Origin: an uncultured Collinsella sp.
GTDB taxonomy: Bacteria; Actinomycetota; Coriobacteriia; Coriobacteriales; Coriobacteriaceae
DNA length: 54,528 bases
Reading direction: 5' to 3'
Assembly: GCA_900757615.1 (NCBI GenBank)
Contig: CAAEON010000016.1
Location: 1 to 54,528, forward strand
Of this stretch, positions 7,836 through 16,854 are shown in pieces. A model generated the notes under the pieces. That model was not told the origin of the DNA and did not search any database. It was given only the letters and a program-made list of their open reading frames with translations. The stretch's first letter is position 1, and each line of letters starts with the position of its first letter. Both the position numbers and the translations under genes were made by a program.

Positions 7836-8600
7836 ATGGCAGGAAGACGTGAAAAATTGCGCCGCGTCGGGATCATCCCCGAATATCGCGGTTTTACCCC
7901 CGATGGCCTTGCCAGCGGAGAGGCCATCGACATGACGGTCGACGAACTCGAGGTCCTGCGGCTATGCGACCTGGAAGGCCTCAATCAGGAGGCCGTCGCA
8001 AAGCACATGGGCATCGCGCGCGCCACGGTGGCGGCAATTTGCAGCCGAGCGCATCGCAAGGTGGCAAATGCGCTGGTCAATGGTCGGGCGCTCATCATCG
8101 AGGGCGGCAATATCGCGTACTCCCCCATCACCACAACGACGGCCGTATGGCCAGCAAAGGAGATCGGCACCATGAGAGTGGCAACCACGTATGACAACGG
8201 CAACATCTTTATGCACTTTGGCCGCAGCGAGCAGTTCAAGATCTACGACATTCAGGACGGCAAGGTGCTCAGCGAGCAGGTCGTGGGCACCGGCGGCACC
8301 GGCCACGGTGCCCTTGCGGGCCTGCTCGCCAACGGCGGCGTGGACACGCTCATCTGCGGCGGCATCGGCGGTGGCGCTATCAACGCGCTTGCCCAAGCCG
8401 GCATCACGGTATACGCGGGTGCCCAAGGCAGCTGCGACGCTTGCGTCGAGGCCCTTATCGCCGGCACGCTCGCACAGAACGGCGAGGCCACGTGCGGCTG
8501 CCACGGCCACGACCACGAGCACACTCACGAGCATGGCGATTCCTGCGGCTGCCACGGCCATCACGAGCACGAGGGCCACGAGGGCTGCGGCTGCCACTAA
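7836..8600 (+). CDS. DUF134 DNA-binding domain fused to NifX/NifB-type cofactor-binding domain with His/Cys-rich tail
   Basis: The 254-residue protein has three parts. Residues 1-95 are a DUF134 helix-turn-helix (RRVGIIPEYRGFTPDG, then VDELEVLRLCDLEGLNQEAVA). Residues 112-215 are a dinitrogenase iron-molybdenum cofactor biosynthesis fold, with HFGRSEQFKIYDI and LICGGIGGGAINALA. Residues 220-254 are a tail of about 20 His and Cys residues such as GCHGHDHEHTHEH, very likely a metal-binding segment. The start at 7836 has GGAGAG nearby; an ATG 10 codons upstream falls inside operator 2. It may be a metal- or redox-sensing autoregulator; no nitrogenase genes are in view. It converges with ffh. Confidence 0.88.
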   Translation: MAGRREKLRRVGIIPEYRGFTPDGLASGEAIDMTVDELEVLRLCDLEGLNQEAVAKHMGIARATVAAICSRAHRKVANALVNGRALIIEGGNIAYSPITTTTAVWPAKEIGTMRVATTYDNGNIFMHFGRSEQFKIYDIQDGKVLSEQVVGTGGTGHGALAGLLANGGVDTLICGGIGGGAINALAQAGITVYAGAQGSCDACVEALIAGTLAQNGEATCGCHGHDHEHTHEHGDSCGCHGHHEHEGHEGCGCH

Positions 8601-8661
8601 CGGCACGGCACCGCGAGCTCGGGGCGCGACGCCAAACGCAACCCAACAAACAAAGCCAACA

Positions 8662-8697
8662 GCAAAGGCCACCCGGTAGCTTCCGAGCGGCCTTTGC
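8662..8697. terminator. Terminator between the DUF134 fusion gene and ffh
   Basis: A 15-bp stem (8662-8676 and 8683-8697, two wobble pairs) surrounds TAGCTT between convergent genes. On the minus strand it is followed by a T-rich stretch, so it fits best as the ffh terminator. It could serve both directions. Confidence 0.65.
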
Positions 8698-8720
8698 CAT
8701 ATCAAGCTGGAATTACAGCT

Positions 8721-10187
8721 CTATTTCTTATTGCGCATCTGCGCTTCCATCTGGCGCAGCAGCTCCATATCGGACTTGGGACCGCCCATTCCCAAGCCGC
8801 CCATGCCGCCCAGACCCATAGCATCCAGGCCGGGGATATTGGGCATGCGCATCTTCTTGCCCTTCTTACCCTTTTTGCCGCCGGCCTGTGCCTGATTGGC
8901 CATCGTGCGCATGCGGCCCATCATCTTATTCATCTCGCCCCACTGCTTCATAAGGCCGTTGACCTCGGTGGGGGTTACGCCGGCTCCCTTGGCAATGCGG
9001 GCGCGGCGCTGGCCGTTGATGATGGAGGGGCGCAGGCGTTCCTCCTTGGTCATCGACATAATGATGGCCTCGTTCTTGTCGAAGATGCCCTCGTCCAGGT
9101 TGCCGCCCATCTGGTTGAGCGCGCGCTGGCCACCGGGGAGCATGCCGAGAATGCCCTTCATGCCGCCCATCTTCTTAACGGCTTTCATCTGGTCGAGCAT
9201 GTCGTTCATGGTAAAGCCCTCGCGCAGCATGCGCTCGGCGGCCTCGAGCTGCTCGGCATCGGCGGCCTCCTGGGCCTTCTCGATGATGCCGACGACGTCG
9301 CCCATGCCCAAGATTCGCTTGGCCATACGGTCGGGGTAGAACGGCTCCAGCGAATCGGGCTTCTCGCCCATGCTCACGAACTTGATGGGCTTGCCGGTCA
9401 CCTGGCGCACGGAAAGCACGCCGCCACCACGGGCATCGCCGTCGAGCTTGGAGATGATCACGCCGTCAAAGTCGGTGCGCTCGGCGAAGGTCGAGACGAC
9501 GTTGACGATATCCTGGCCGGTCATGGCATCGATGACCATCAGCACCTGATCGGGCTTGACGGCCTTCTTGATGTCCACGGCTTCCTGCATCATCTGCTCG
9601 TCGATCTGCAAACGACCGGCGGTATCGACGATGACCACGTCACGCAGGTGGTCGACGGCCTCCTGAATAGCGCCCTTGGCGATGTCGACCGGGTGTGCAC
9701 CGTCGCCACGGAAGACCGGCACGCCGATCTCTCCGCCAAGCGTGGCTAGCTGGTCGGCTGCAGCGGGACGGTAGACGTCGCACGCGGCGAGCAGCGGCGA
9801 GCGGCCCTGCTTCTTGAGCAGGTAGGCCAGCTTTACGGCCGCCGTGGTCTTACCGGAGCCCTGCAGGCCCACGAGCATGATGACGTTGGGGATACGGTTG
9901 CTAAAGACGAGCTTACTCTCGGTGGAGCCGAGCATCTCGGTGAGCTCGTCGAGCACGATCTTGACGACGTTTTGCGCCGGCGACAGCGACTCCATGACCT
10001 CTGCGGTCATGCAGCGCTCCTTGGTCTTGGCGACGAACTCCTTGACAACCTTAAAGTTGACGTCGGCTTCGAGCAGCGCCATGCGAATATCGCGCATGGC
10101 CGAGGTGATGTCGGCCTCGGTCAGCTTACCCTTGCCGCGCAGGCGGTCAAATGTGTCATTGAGGCGATCGCTCAGAGAATCAAACAC
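8721..10187 (-). CDS. ffh: Signal recognition particle protein Ffh
   Basis: This GTPase binds signal sequences and SRP RNA and delivers ribosomes to FtsY at the membrane. Residues 1-295 form the NG domain, with G1 GLQGSGKTT at 107-115, DVYRPAAADQL, DTAGRL and the SKLDGDARGG motif. The C-terminal M domain is methionine-rich, with many Met in its last 60 residues, and it contains a KGAGVTPTEVN RNA-binding segment. Length of 488 is normal. It is the last gene of the acpP-rnc-smc-ftsY-ffh series, 10 bases after ftsY. Confidence 0.98.
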   Translation of the reverse strand: MFDSLSDRLNDTFDRLRGKGKLTEADITSAMRDIRMALLEADVNFKVVKEFVAKTKERCMTAEVMESLSPAQNVVKIVLDELTEMLGSTESKLVFSNRIPNVIMLVGLQGSGKTTAAVKLAYLLKKQGRSPLLAACDVYRPAAADQLATLGGEIGVPVFRGDGAHPVDIAKGAIQEAVDHLRDVVIVDTAGRLQIDEQMMQEAVDIKKAVKPDQVLMVIDAMTGQDIVNVVSTFAERTDFDGVIISKLDGDARGGGVLSVRQVTGKPIKFVSMGEKPDSLEPFYPDRMAKRILGMGDVVGIIEKAQEAADAEQLEAAERMLREGFTMNDMLDQMKAVKKMGGMKGILGMLPGGQRALNQMGGNLDEGIFDKNEAIIMSMTKEERLRPSIINGQRRARIAKGAGVTPTEVNGLMKQWGEMNKMMGRMRTMANQAQAGGKKGKKGKKMRMPNIPGLDAMGLGGMGGLGMGGPKSDMELLRQMEAQMRNKK

Positions 10188-10197
10188 TAGTCACTCC

Positions 10198-11115
10198 TTA
10201 ATTGGACTCGCCCACCAGGGCGCGGCAGAAATCTTTGGCATTGAACTCCTGTAGGTCATCGACCTGCTCGCCCACGCCCACGCGCAGAATCGGGAGCTTG
10301 AGCTTCTCGGCCACGGCCATGGCGATGCCGCCCTTTGCCGTACCGTCGAGCTTCGTCATGATGATACCGTCCAGACCCAGCGCCTCGTTAAACTCGAGCG
10401 CCTGGTTCAGACCGTTCTGGCCGGTGGCGGCATCGATCACGAGCACGACCGAAACCGGCATGGGACCGGCGGCCATATTGGCGGCGCGTTTACGGGTCAC
10501 ATTGACCACCTTGGCGAGCTCGCGCATGAGCTCGGGGCTCGTGTGCAGACGACCGGCGGTGTCGATCAGCACCAAGTCGCTGCCGCGCTTATCGGCCTCG
10601 TCGAGCACGTCATAGCACACGCTCGCCGGATCGGAGCCACGGTCACGCTTGATGACGGGCACGCCGGCACGCTGGCCCCACACATCGAGCTGCTCGATGG
10701 CGGCGGCGCGGAAGGTGTCGGCCGAACCGATCACCACGTTCTTGCCGCGGGCGGCCATGGCGCTCGCGATCTTGCCGACCGTCGTGGTCTTGCCGGCACC
10801 GTTGATGCCGACAAACAGCACGCAGCTCGGCGTATCGGAAAACGGATCGCGCTCAACAGGCACAAAATGGCCCTCGAGCTGCTCGGCCAGGGCGCGGCGA
10901 AGCTGCGGGGCGGTCTTCAGGTTCTTCTTGGCAGCGGCGTCACGCAAGTCATCGGAGACCTGGATGGCGACCTCGGCACCCATGTCACCCATGACGAGGG
11001 TGTCCTCCAGGTCCTCCCAAAAATCCTCGTCGACCTCGCCGCCAAAGTAGAAGACCTCGTTGAGCGCCTCGCGGCTGCGCTCAAGTCCACGCGAGAGAGC
11101 GTCAAAGAATCCCAT
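10198..11115 (-). CDS. ftsY: Signal recognition particle receptor FtsY
   Basis: This 305-residue SRP receptor GTPase docks the SRP-ribosome complex at the membrane. It has the G1 motif GINGAGKTT at 103-111, followed by SADTFRAAAIEQLDVW, DTAGRL and TKLDGTAKGG. It lacks the long acidic A domain of E. coli FtsY and starts almost directly with the N domain, as in many Gram-positive bacteria. Its ATG overlaps the smc stop by one base (TAATG), implying translational coupling. Confidence 0.97.
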   Translation of the reverse strand: MGFFDALSRGLERSREALNEVFYFGGEVDEDFWEDLEDTLVMGDMGAEVAIQVSDDLRDAAAKKNLKTAPQLRRALAEQLEGHFVPVERDPFSDTPSCVLFVGINGAGKTTTVGKIASAMAARGKNVVIGSADTFRAAAIEQLDVWGQRAGVPVIKRDRGSDPASVCYDVLDEADKRGSDLVLIDTAGRLHTSPELMRELAKVVNVTRKRAANMAAGPMPVSVVLVIDAATGQNGLNQALEFNEALGLDGIIMTKLDGTAKGGIAMAVAEKLKLPILRVGVGEQVDDLQEFNAKDFCRALVGESN

Positions 11116-14100
11116 TATGCATTCACGACCTTTCCGGTTTCGCGATCGAGTTTTTGCGAGACGACGCGACTGACGCCGTCGGCTTGCATCGAGACGCCAT
11201 AGAGAACGTCAGCGTCCTCCATAGTACGGCGCTGATGCGAAATGACCAAGAGCTGCGTATCGGAACGCAGCACATCGAGGGCGCCGATGAGCTTGGACAG
11301 GTTGGCGTCATCAAGCGCCGCCTCGACCTCGTCCAGCACATAGAACGGCACCGTGCGAGTGCGGTACACGGCAAAGAGCAGGGCGAGCGCCGTCAGACTC
11401 TTCTCGCCGCCCGACATGAGCATCATCTTGGTGATGCGCTTGCCGCGCGGCTGCGCCACGACCTCAATGCCCGTCTCGGCCGGATGCTCGGGATCGGTCA
11501 TCTCCAGATGAGCCTGACCGCCCGGGAAGAGCATGGCGAAGATCTCGCGGAAGTTCGCGTCGACCTTCTCAAACGTCACCAGGAACGCCTTGCGCATCTT
11601 GCGGTCGATCGCCACGGTGATCTTGGTGAGCGCCTTGCGCGCGCTCTCCAGATCGGCAAGTTGCTCCTCGATGTAGTCGGCGCGGCGCTTGAGCTGCTCG
11701 TACTCCTCCATGGCAACTTGGTTCACGGGACCTAAGTTGTTGATCTGGCGCACAAGCTGGTTGAGCTCGCGCTCGGCGACATCGCGGTCCGTGGGCGCGG
11801 GAAGCATGAGCGCTTCCTCGAGTACCGTGGTGCCATCGGCGGTAATGGCCTTAATGGCGGCCTCTACCTGCACCTCGAGCTTGCCACGCGCGACTTTAAA
11901 CTCGTTTTGCGTGGCGGTGGCGGTATCGACCCGCTCCTTAGCGCGGGCAACCTCTGCCCTGGCATCCTCGATGGTCTTCTTGAGTGAAGCGGAGTCCGCC
12001 TCTTCCAGAGAGGCCTGGTCACGCAGGCGAGCTGCCCAATCCGACGCGCGCTCCAGCAAGGCCGAATAGCGTTCGTGCATGGGGTCGACACGCAGGCGCA
12101 GCAGCTCGAGCGAGCGCGAAGCCTGGCGTGTTCCGCGGATACGACGGTCGATGCCCTCAAGACGATGCTCCAGGTCGGGCACGCGGCCCTTCAACGAACG
12201 CAGGCGTTCGCTTGTCTGGGCTAGGCGAACCTTGGCATCGGCGAGCTTGCCGGCAGCCTCGGAATCGTCACGGCGTACGCGATCGAGCTCGTCGTTGGCC
12301 TCGGCAATCTGCAAGCCCAGATCGCTTGCCTGTGCACGGGCCTCGTCACGCGAACGGGTGAGCTCGTCCACGCGCGGGCGCGCGGCGCGAACGGCCTCTG
12401 CGGCCTGCTCACGGCGCTTGGAAATGCGCACGCGCTCGACCTCTGCGTTGTTGGCGCTTTGCTCTAGGCGGCCGATCTCGGACAACAGGGAGCGGCGCTC
12501 GCCCTCAAGGCGGGCAATCTCGCCGGCGGCATCGCCCTCGGCGGCACGCGCTTCCTCAACGGCCGCATTGGCCTCGACGACCTGATCAGAAACATGCTCA
12601 AACACGGCAGCCAGATCGGGCTCCAGGCACTCGAGCTCACGAATGCGGCGCTTGCGCTCCAAGGCACCCGATGCCTCACCGGCATCGAGACCCACGCGTA
12701 CCAAGCCGCCGCAGGCAACGCGGGCACCATCAGGGGTCACATAGGTCACGCCATCCACAACCGGCGCCGCCAACGCGGCGGCCAAGTCATCAACCACGTA
12801 ATAGCCGCCGAGCAGAGCCTCGACAACAGGACCGTAGCCCGCACGAACGGACAGGCAATCAACCAGACGGGTACCGAAAGCACCCTCGGCGGTCGCAGAA
12901 CCGCTCACGCCACGCGCCACCAGCAGCGCCTCGCCCGAGGCCTTCTTCTGGTCCAAGGCGGCACGACCGGCACGCTCAAGCGCGGACGTATCGTCGAACA
13001 GCAGCGCATCGATATCGCCGGCGAGCAATTGCTCAACCAGGCCCTCAAGCTCGCGAGGAGCCTCGAGCACGTCGCCCAGACGACCCGAGACATCGTCGCC
13101 CAGAGCACCCACCAGCCGGCTCACGAGCGGCGAGCTGTCGGCCATGCGGGCATCGAGCTTCTTTTGGCTGGCAAGCTCCGAGCGCACCTCGGACAGCTTG
13201 TTACGCGCCTCGCTCTCGCGGGCACGCAGGTCCTTCAGGGCCGCGCGTGCCGTCTCGGTGGCTTCACGCGCATCGACCTGAGTCTGGCGCGCTTCCCCAA
13301 GAGCGCCCTCAAGCTCCTCGGCGCGGTCGCGACGGCTCTCGAGCGAAGCCGTGACCTCCTCGAGCTGTTCATCGATCTGCTCCAGGCGCGAGGCGTACAT
13401 GTTGTCCTCGACCTCGGCATTGCTCAAGGAATCCTTCACCTTAGCGAGCTCGAGCGCGGCGTTATCGGCCACGCGCTGCACATCGCGCTGTTCGCGCGTA
13501 AGCTGCGAAATCTGTGCATCAAGCGCCACGCGGCGCTCGTGGAGCTCGGCAGCGGCAGGACCAGCGGCGTCAACGTCCTCCTGGGCCTGCATGTGCGCAC
13601 CGGTCACTTCCTCAAGCTGGGCACGCGCGTCCTCGAGCTCCTCGACCACGCGACGACGCTGATGCTCGGAGCTCGAGATCTGACCGCGCATGTCAGACAG
13701 GCGCGACACCATGTTGTGGCCCTTTTCCTCGAGCAGGCGCATGTCGGAGTTAATGCGGCCGACCACATCTTGCATATGACGGCGCTGCTCGCCCAGATCG
13801 CCCACAAACAGGCCCTTTTCCTCGAGCATGACCTGAAGCTTCTCGAGCTCGCGCTCCTTTTCGCCCAAGCGGTACTGCGCAAGCTCAAGCTCGGCCGCGC
13901 CCTCTTTGGAGCGGCTCTCCAAGTCGTTCCACTGCGACTGCAGCGAACGCAGCTCGTCGACGGCAAGCATCTGCGTAAGCTCGTTCGCGCGCGAGGACAG
14001 CTCTTTGTACTTGCGCGCGCGATCGACCTGACGCTCCAGCGGTCGCAGCTGACGGGCGATTTCCTTATTGATGTCGCGGGCACGAGTCAGGTGCTCGTCC

Positions 14101-14651
14101 ATCGACTTAATCTTTTTGAGCGCACGCTCCTTGCGGCGCTTGTGCTTGGAGATGCCGGCGGCCTCCTCGATGAGGGCACGGCGCTCCTCGGGGCGGCTCT
14201 GCAAAATGGCGTCGAGCTTGCCCTGGCTGATGATGGAATGCGTATCCTTGCCCAGACCCGAATCGTGCAGTATGTCCTGAATGTCCATCAGGCGGCAGGG
14301 ACTCGAGTTGATGAGGTACTCGCTTTCGCCCGAGCGATACATGCGACGGGTGATGGCGACTTCGTCAAAGTCGACGGGCAGCATATGGTCCGAGTTATCG
14401 AGCACCAGCGTGACCTCGGCGACACCCACCGGCTTGCGAGCCGACGAGCCCGAGAAGATGACATCCTCCATGGCCTGGCCGCGCAGCTGCTTGGCGCTCT
14501 GCTCACCCAGGACCCACAGGATGGAGTCGGAGATGTTCGATTTTCCCGAGCCGTTGGGACCGACGATGACGGTCAGGCCCGGCTCAAACGTCATATGGGC
14601 GCGGTCGGCAAACGACTTAAACCCTTTGAGCGTGAGGGACTTGAGATACAC
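11115..14651 (-). CDS. smc: Chromosome segregation protein SMC
   Basis: This 1178-residue ATPase dimerises and, with ScpA and ScpB, organises and separates chromosomes. The N-terminal head has GPNGSGKSNI near 32-41. Two long coiled-coil arms rich in Glu, Arg and Ala flank a hinge around 510-650 that includes GLVRVGLDAGEA. The C-terminal head has the LMSGGEKSLTAL signature at 1078-1089 and Walker B YVLDEVEAALDD at about 1104-1115. Length is standard. It sits 10 bases downstream of rnc and overlaps ftsY. Confidence 0.98.
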   Translation of the reverse strand: MYLKSLTLKGFKSFADRAHMTFEPGLTVIVGPNGSGKSNISDSILWVLGEQSAKQLRGQAMEDVIFSGSSARKPVGVAEVTLVLDNSDHMLPVDFDEVAITRRMYRSGESEYLINSSPCRLMDIQDILHDSGLGKDTHSIISQGKLDAILQSRPEERRALIEEAAGISKHKRRKERALKKIKSMDEHLTRARDINKEIARQLRPLERQVDRARKYKELSSRANELTQMLAVDELRSLQSQWNDLESRSKEGAAELELAQYRLGEKERELEKLQVMLEEKGLFVGDLGEQRRHMQDVVGRINSDMRLLEEKGHNMVSRLSDMRGQISSSEHQRRRVVEELEDARAQLEEVTGAHMQAQEDVDAAGPAAAELHERRVALDAQISQLTREQRDVQRVADNAALELAKVKDSLSNAEVEDNMYASRLEQIDEQLEEVTASLESRRDRAEELEGALGEARQTQVDAREATETARAALKDLRARESEARNKLSEVRSELASQKKLDARMADSSPLVSRLVGALGDDVSGRLGDVLEAPRELEGLVEQLLAGDIDALLFDDTSALERAGRAALDQKKASGEALLVARGVSGSATAEGAFGTRLVDCLSVRAGYGPVVEALLGGYYVVDDLAAALAAPVVDGVTYVTPDGARVACGGLVRVGLDAGEASGALERKRRIRELECLEPDLAAVFEHVSDQVVEANAAVEEARAAEGDAAGEIARLEGERRSLLSEIGRLEQSANNAEVERVRISKRREQAAEAVRAARPRVDELTRSRDEARAQASDLGLQIAEANDELDRVRRDDSEAAGKLADAKVRLAQTSERLRSLKGRVPDLEHRLEGIDRRIRGTRQASRSLELLRLRVDPMHERYSALLERASDWAARLRDQASLEEADSASLKKTIEDARAEVARAKERVDTATATQNEFKVARGKLEVQVEAAIKAITADGTTVLEEALMLPAPTDRDVAERELNQLVRQINNLGPVNQVAMEEYEQLKRRADYIEEQLADLESARKALTKITVAIDRKMRKAFLVTFEKVDANFREIFAMLFPGGQAHLEMTDPEHPAETGIEVVAQPRGKRITKMMLMSGGEKSLTALALLFAVYRTRTVPFYVLDEVEAALDDANLSKLIGALDVLRSDTQLLVISHQRRTMEDADVLYGVSMQADGVSRVVSQKLDRETGKVVNA

Positions 14652-14661
14652 GGTTCCTCGC

Positions 14662-15387
14662 TTAAACAGGCTTCTTGTTGAGAATCACGCCGTTGGTGGT
14701 GTAGCCCATGCGGTCAAGAGCCTCGAGTGCAGCGGCTCCCTCGGCTTCCTTCTTTGAGGAGCCGGAGCCGCGACCCTGACGAATACCATCTATCAACACC
14801 ACGGCGGTAAAGGTGGGCGCATGCGCCGGGCCCTCGGAGCCAACGAGCTTATACGCCGGGGGTTCGTGACCGTCGGCTTGCACGCACTCCTGCAAGAACG
14901 ACTTGGGGTTTGCAGGATGCTCGGCACGCTCGGAAGCCAAATGCGGCTTAAGCGTACGATGGATAAACTCCGCTGCGGCATCCCAGCCGGCATCCAGGTA
15001 CAGTGCGCCCACGAGCGACTCGTAGACGTTCTCGAGCGCCGAATGCAGGCCGCGCGCACCGGTACCGGTCTCGGAGGCACCAAAGATGATGATGTCGTCG
15101 ATTCCCAGCTCGTGAGAAACCTCGGACAGCGTAGCGCCCGAGACAAGCGACACCTTCAGGCGTGTGAGCTTGCCCTCGTCAAACTCCGGATAGGACTCAA
15201 ACAGGGAGCGTGCGACCACGGCGCCCAAAATGGAATCGCCCAAGAACTCAAGGCGCTCATAGCTGGCAGAAACCGGCTGGCCTTCGACTGCCGAGGGATG
15301 CGTAAGGGCCGCGCGCAGCAGCACCTTATTATTGAACTCGTGGCCCAGAATTTCCTGGGCGCGCGTAAGTCGTTCAGACAAAGCCAA
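14662..15387 (-). CDS. rnc: Ribonuclease III
   Basis: The 241-residue double-strand RNA endonuclease matures rRNA and processes structured mRNAs. The catalytic signature ERLEFLGDSILGAVV is near residues 44-58, with a second acidic patch in ENVYESLVGALYLDAGW. The C-terminal dsRNA-binding domain follows, with KSFLQECVQADG and GRGSGSSKKEAEGAAALEAL. Length is normal. It is 3 bases after acpP and 10 before smc, the common Gram-positive order. Confidence 0.97.
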   Translation of the reverse strand: MALSERLTRAQEILGHEFNNKVLLRAALTHPSAVEGQPVSASYERLEFLGDSILGAVVARSLFESYPEFDEGKLTRLKVSLVSGATLSEVSHELGIDDIIIFGASETGTGARGLHSALENVYESLVGALYLDAGWDAAAEFIHRTLKPHLASERAEHPANPKSFLQECVQADGHEPPAYKLVGSEGPAHAPTFTAVVLIDGIRQGRGSGSSKKEAEGAAALEALDRMGYTTNGVILNKKPV

Positions 15388-15390
15388 GAC

Positions 15391-15633
15391 CTAGGCCTCC
15401 CTGGCGTTTTCGATGGCGTCGACGGCGTCGGCGACAGAGTTGAGCGAGAGCAGCGTCTCATCATCGATCTCGAGGTTGAACTCGTCCTCGATAGCCGTAA
15501 CCAGCTGCAGGCGCTCGAGCGAGTTGGCATCGAGGTCGTCAAAGGTTGTCTCATCGCTAATTTCGGCAACATCGACGCCCAGAACGTCAGCAGCGACCTC
15601 GGCGATCTTGTCGAAGATTTCGGAGCGGTCCAT
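15391..15633 (-). CDS. acpP: Acyl carrier protein
   Basis: This 80-residue acidic protein carries growing acyl chains on a phosphopantetheine arm. The attachment serine is S38 in DLDANSLERLQLV. The canonical motif is DSL, and here the aspartate before the serine is asparagine (N37), an unusual change at a residue that contacts the transferase AcpS. The rest of the helix II and III pattern is normal (AIEDEFNLEIDDE). The start at 15633 follows GAGAGGAAG; longer upstream frames lack family similarity. It lies downstream of plsX behind a palindromic hairpin. Confidence 0.93.
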   Translation of the reverse strand: MDRSEIFDKIAEVAADVLGVDVAEISDETTFDDLDANSLERLQLVTAIEDEFNLEIDDETLLSLNSVADAVDAIENAREA

Positions 15634-15670
15634 AGCGCTTCCTCTCATAGTGCATGAATACCAAAAGAAT

Positions 15671-15690
15671 GGTACCGCCCGGGCGGTACC
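15671..15690. repeat. Perfect 20-bp palindrome between plsX and acpP
   Basis: GGTACCGCCCGGGCGGTACC is a perfect palindrome. On the minus strand it is followed by ATTCTTTTGG, so it can act as an intrinsic terminator or attenuator before acpP. It could alternatively be an operator for a fatty-acid regulator. Confidence 0.7.
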
Positions 15691-15747
15691 AAGACACGGT
15701 TCTGATTCTACCCCACGACGCACGCCCCGAGACGCATAACGCCGCTG

Positions 15748-16767
15748 TTATAAAACGATACCGTCCATAGAGTTGGCGACGTTCTCGACCAGCCCGGCGC
15801 GCACGGCTTCGGCCGCCGCGAGCGTACCGTTTTTAACAGCCTCGACCGAGGTGGCGCCATGGCCGATCAGGACCACGCCGCGCAAGCCCAAAAGAATCGC
15901 GCCGCCCTTGGCGTCGCCCGAAAGCTTGGCCTTTATCTCGCGCATCTGCTTTTTAATGAGCAGCGCGGCGATCTTGGTGCCAAGCGAAGACATAAAGACG
16001 CCCTTGAGCTCCTGCAGCAAAAACTTGGCAGCACCCTCGGTGGCCTTGAGCGCAATATTGCCCGACATGCCATCGGCAACGACGACATCGAAGTTACCGG
16101 AGGTGATGTCCGTTCCCTCGCAGTTACCAACAAAGCCGGGAACGGCGGCTTTCATGGCCGGGAAGCAGGCCTTGGTAAAGTTGGAGCCCTTCTCGTCCTC
16201 GGTGCCGTTGGCAAGCAGGCCCACGCGGGGATGCTCGATGCCCAGGACGACGCGGGCATAGGCGCTACCCATCTGGGCAAAACGCACCATGTCGTCGACC
16301 TCGACATCGGGGTTGGCGCCCATATCGCACAGCACCGTCAGACCGCCGGCGCGATTGGGCAGCGCATTGGTCAGACAGGGACGCACCGGCTGTTTCTTGC
16401 CTTCGGCCATATATCTGAACGGCGTGACGTAGGCGGTCGCAGCAGCGGTCATGGCACCGGTCGAGCCGGCAGAGAAGAACGCATCCGCATTTCCCTTCTT
16501 GATGGCGCGGCACGACAGCACGATCGAAGACTTGCGTTTGGTCATCACGGCGCGAATGGGATCGTCATCCATGGCGATAACGTCGGGTGCCTCAAGGGCC
16601 TCAACACGTGCATGGGAAGCTGCAAAGGGATTGACGATTTCGGCGGGGCCAGCTGCCAAGACCTCGATATCGGGATCGGCGGCAAGTGCAGCCTCGATAC
16701 CATCGAGAACAACCTGAGGTTTCTCGTCTCCACCCACAACGTCTACACAAACGCGAACGTTACTCAT
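15748..16767 (-). CDS. plsX: Phosphate acyltransferase PlsX
   Basis: It converts acyl-ACP to acyl-phosphate for phospholipid synthesis through PlsY and PlsC. The 339-residue sequence has VCVDVVGGDEKPQVVLDG at the N-terminus, AFFSAGSTGAMTAAATAYV, and the glycine-rich C-terminal GLRGVVLIGHGATS. The ATG at 16767 is chosen because AGGAG lies seven bases upstream; an ATG two codons earlier is too close to it. A terminator hairpin ends only about eight bases before that ribosome-binding site, so translation depends on read-through from rpmF or on a start inside the hairpin. Confidence 0.95.
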   Translation of the reverse strand: MSNVRVCVDVVGGDEKPQVVLDGIEAALAADPDIEVLAAGPAEIVNPFAASHARVEALEAPDVIAMDDDPIRAVMTKRKSSIVLSCRAIKKGNADAFFSAGSTGAMTAAATAYVTPFRYMAEGKKQPVRPCLTNALPNRAGGLTVLCDMGANPDVEVDDMVRFAQMGSAYARVVLGIEHPRVGLLANGTEDEKGSNFTKACFPAMKAAVPGFVGNCEGTDITSGNFDVVVADGMSGNIALKATEGAAKFLLQELKGVFMSSLGTKIAALLIKKQMREIKAKLSGDAKGGAILLGLRGVVLIGHGATSVEAVKNGTLAAAEAVRAGLVENVANSMDGIVL

Positions 16768-16784
16768 ATACATGCTCCTTATAC

Positions 16785-16814
16785 AAAAATGGCCGACTCA
16801 TTGAGCCGGCCATT
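16785..16814 (-). terminator. Intrinsic terminator between rpmF and plsX
   Basis: AATGGCCGACTC (16788-16799) and GAGCCGGCCATT (16803-16814) pair with one wobble. On the minus strand the stem runs into TTTTTGTAT and then straight into the plsX Shine-Dalgarno. This suggests partial termination or attenuation. Confidence 0.75.
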
Positions 16815-16854
16815 GTGGTTCCATTTGGAACGGCATCGCATCCAGAGTATACCG

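Noticed and set aside
7836..8600. Nitrogen-fixation role for the NifX-like protein
   Set aside because: No nif genes are visible, and the same fold is common in non-diazotrophs with DUF134 partners.
12594..14681. Plus-strand open frame of about 695 codons inside smc
   Set aside because: It is the antisense shadow of smc in GC-rich DNA. The residues are His, Leu and Arg-rich without domains, while the smc heads and coiled coil are unambiguous.
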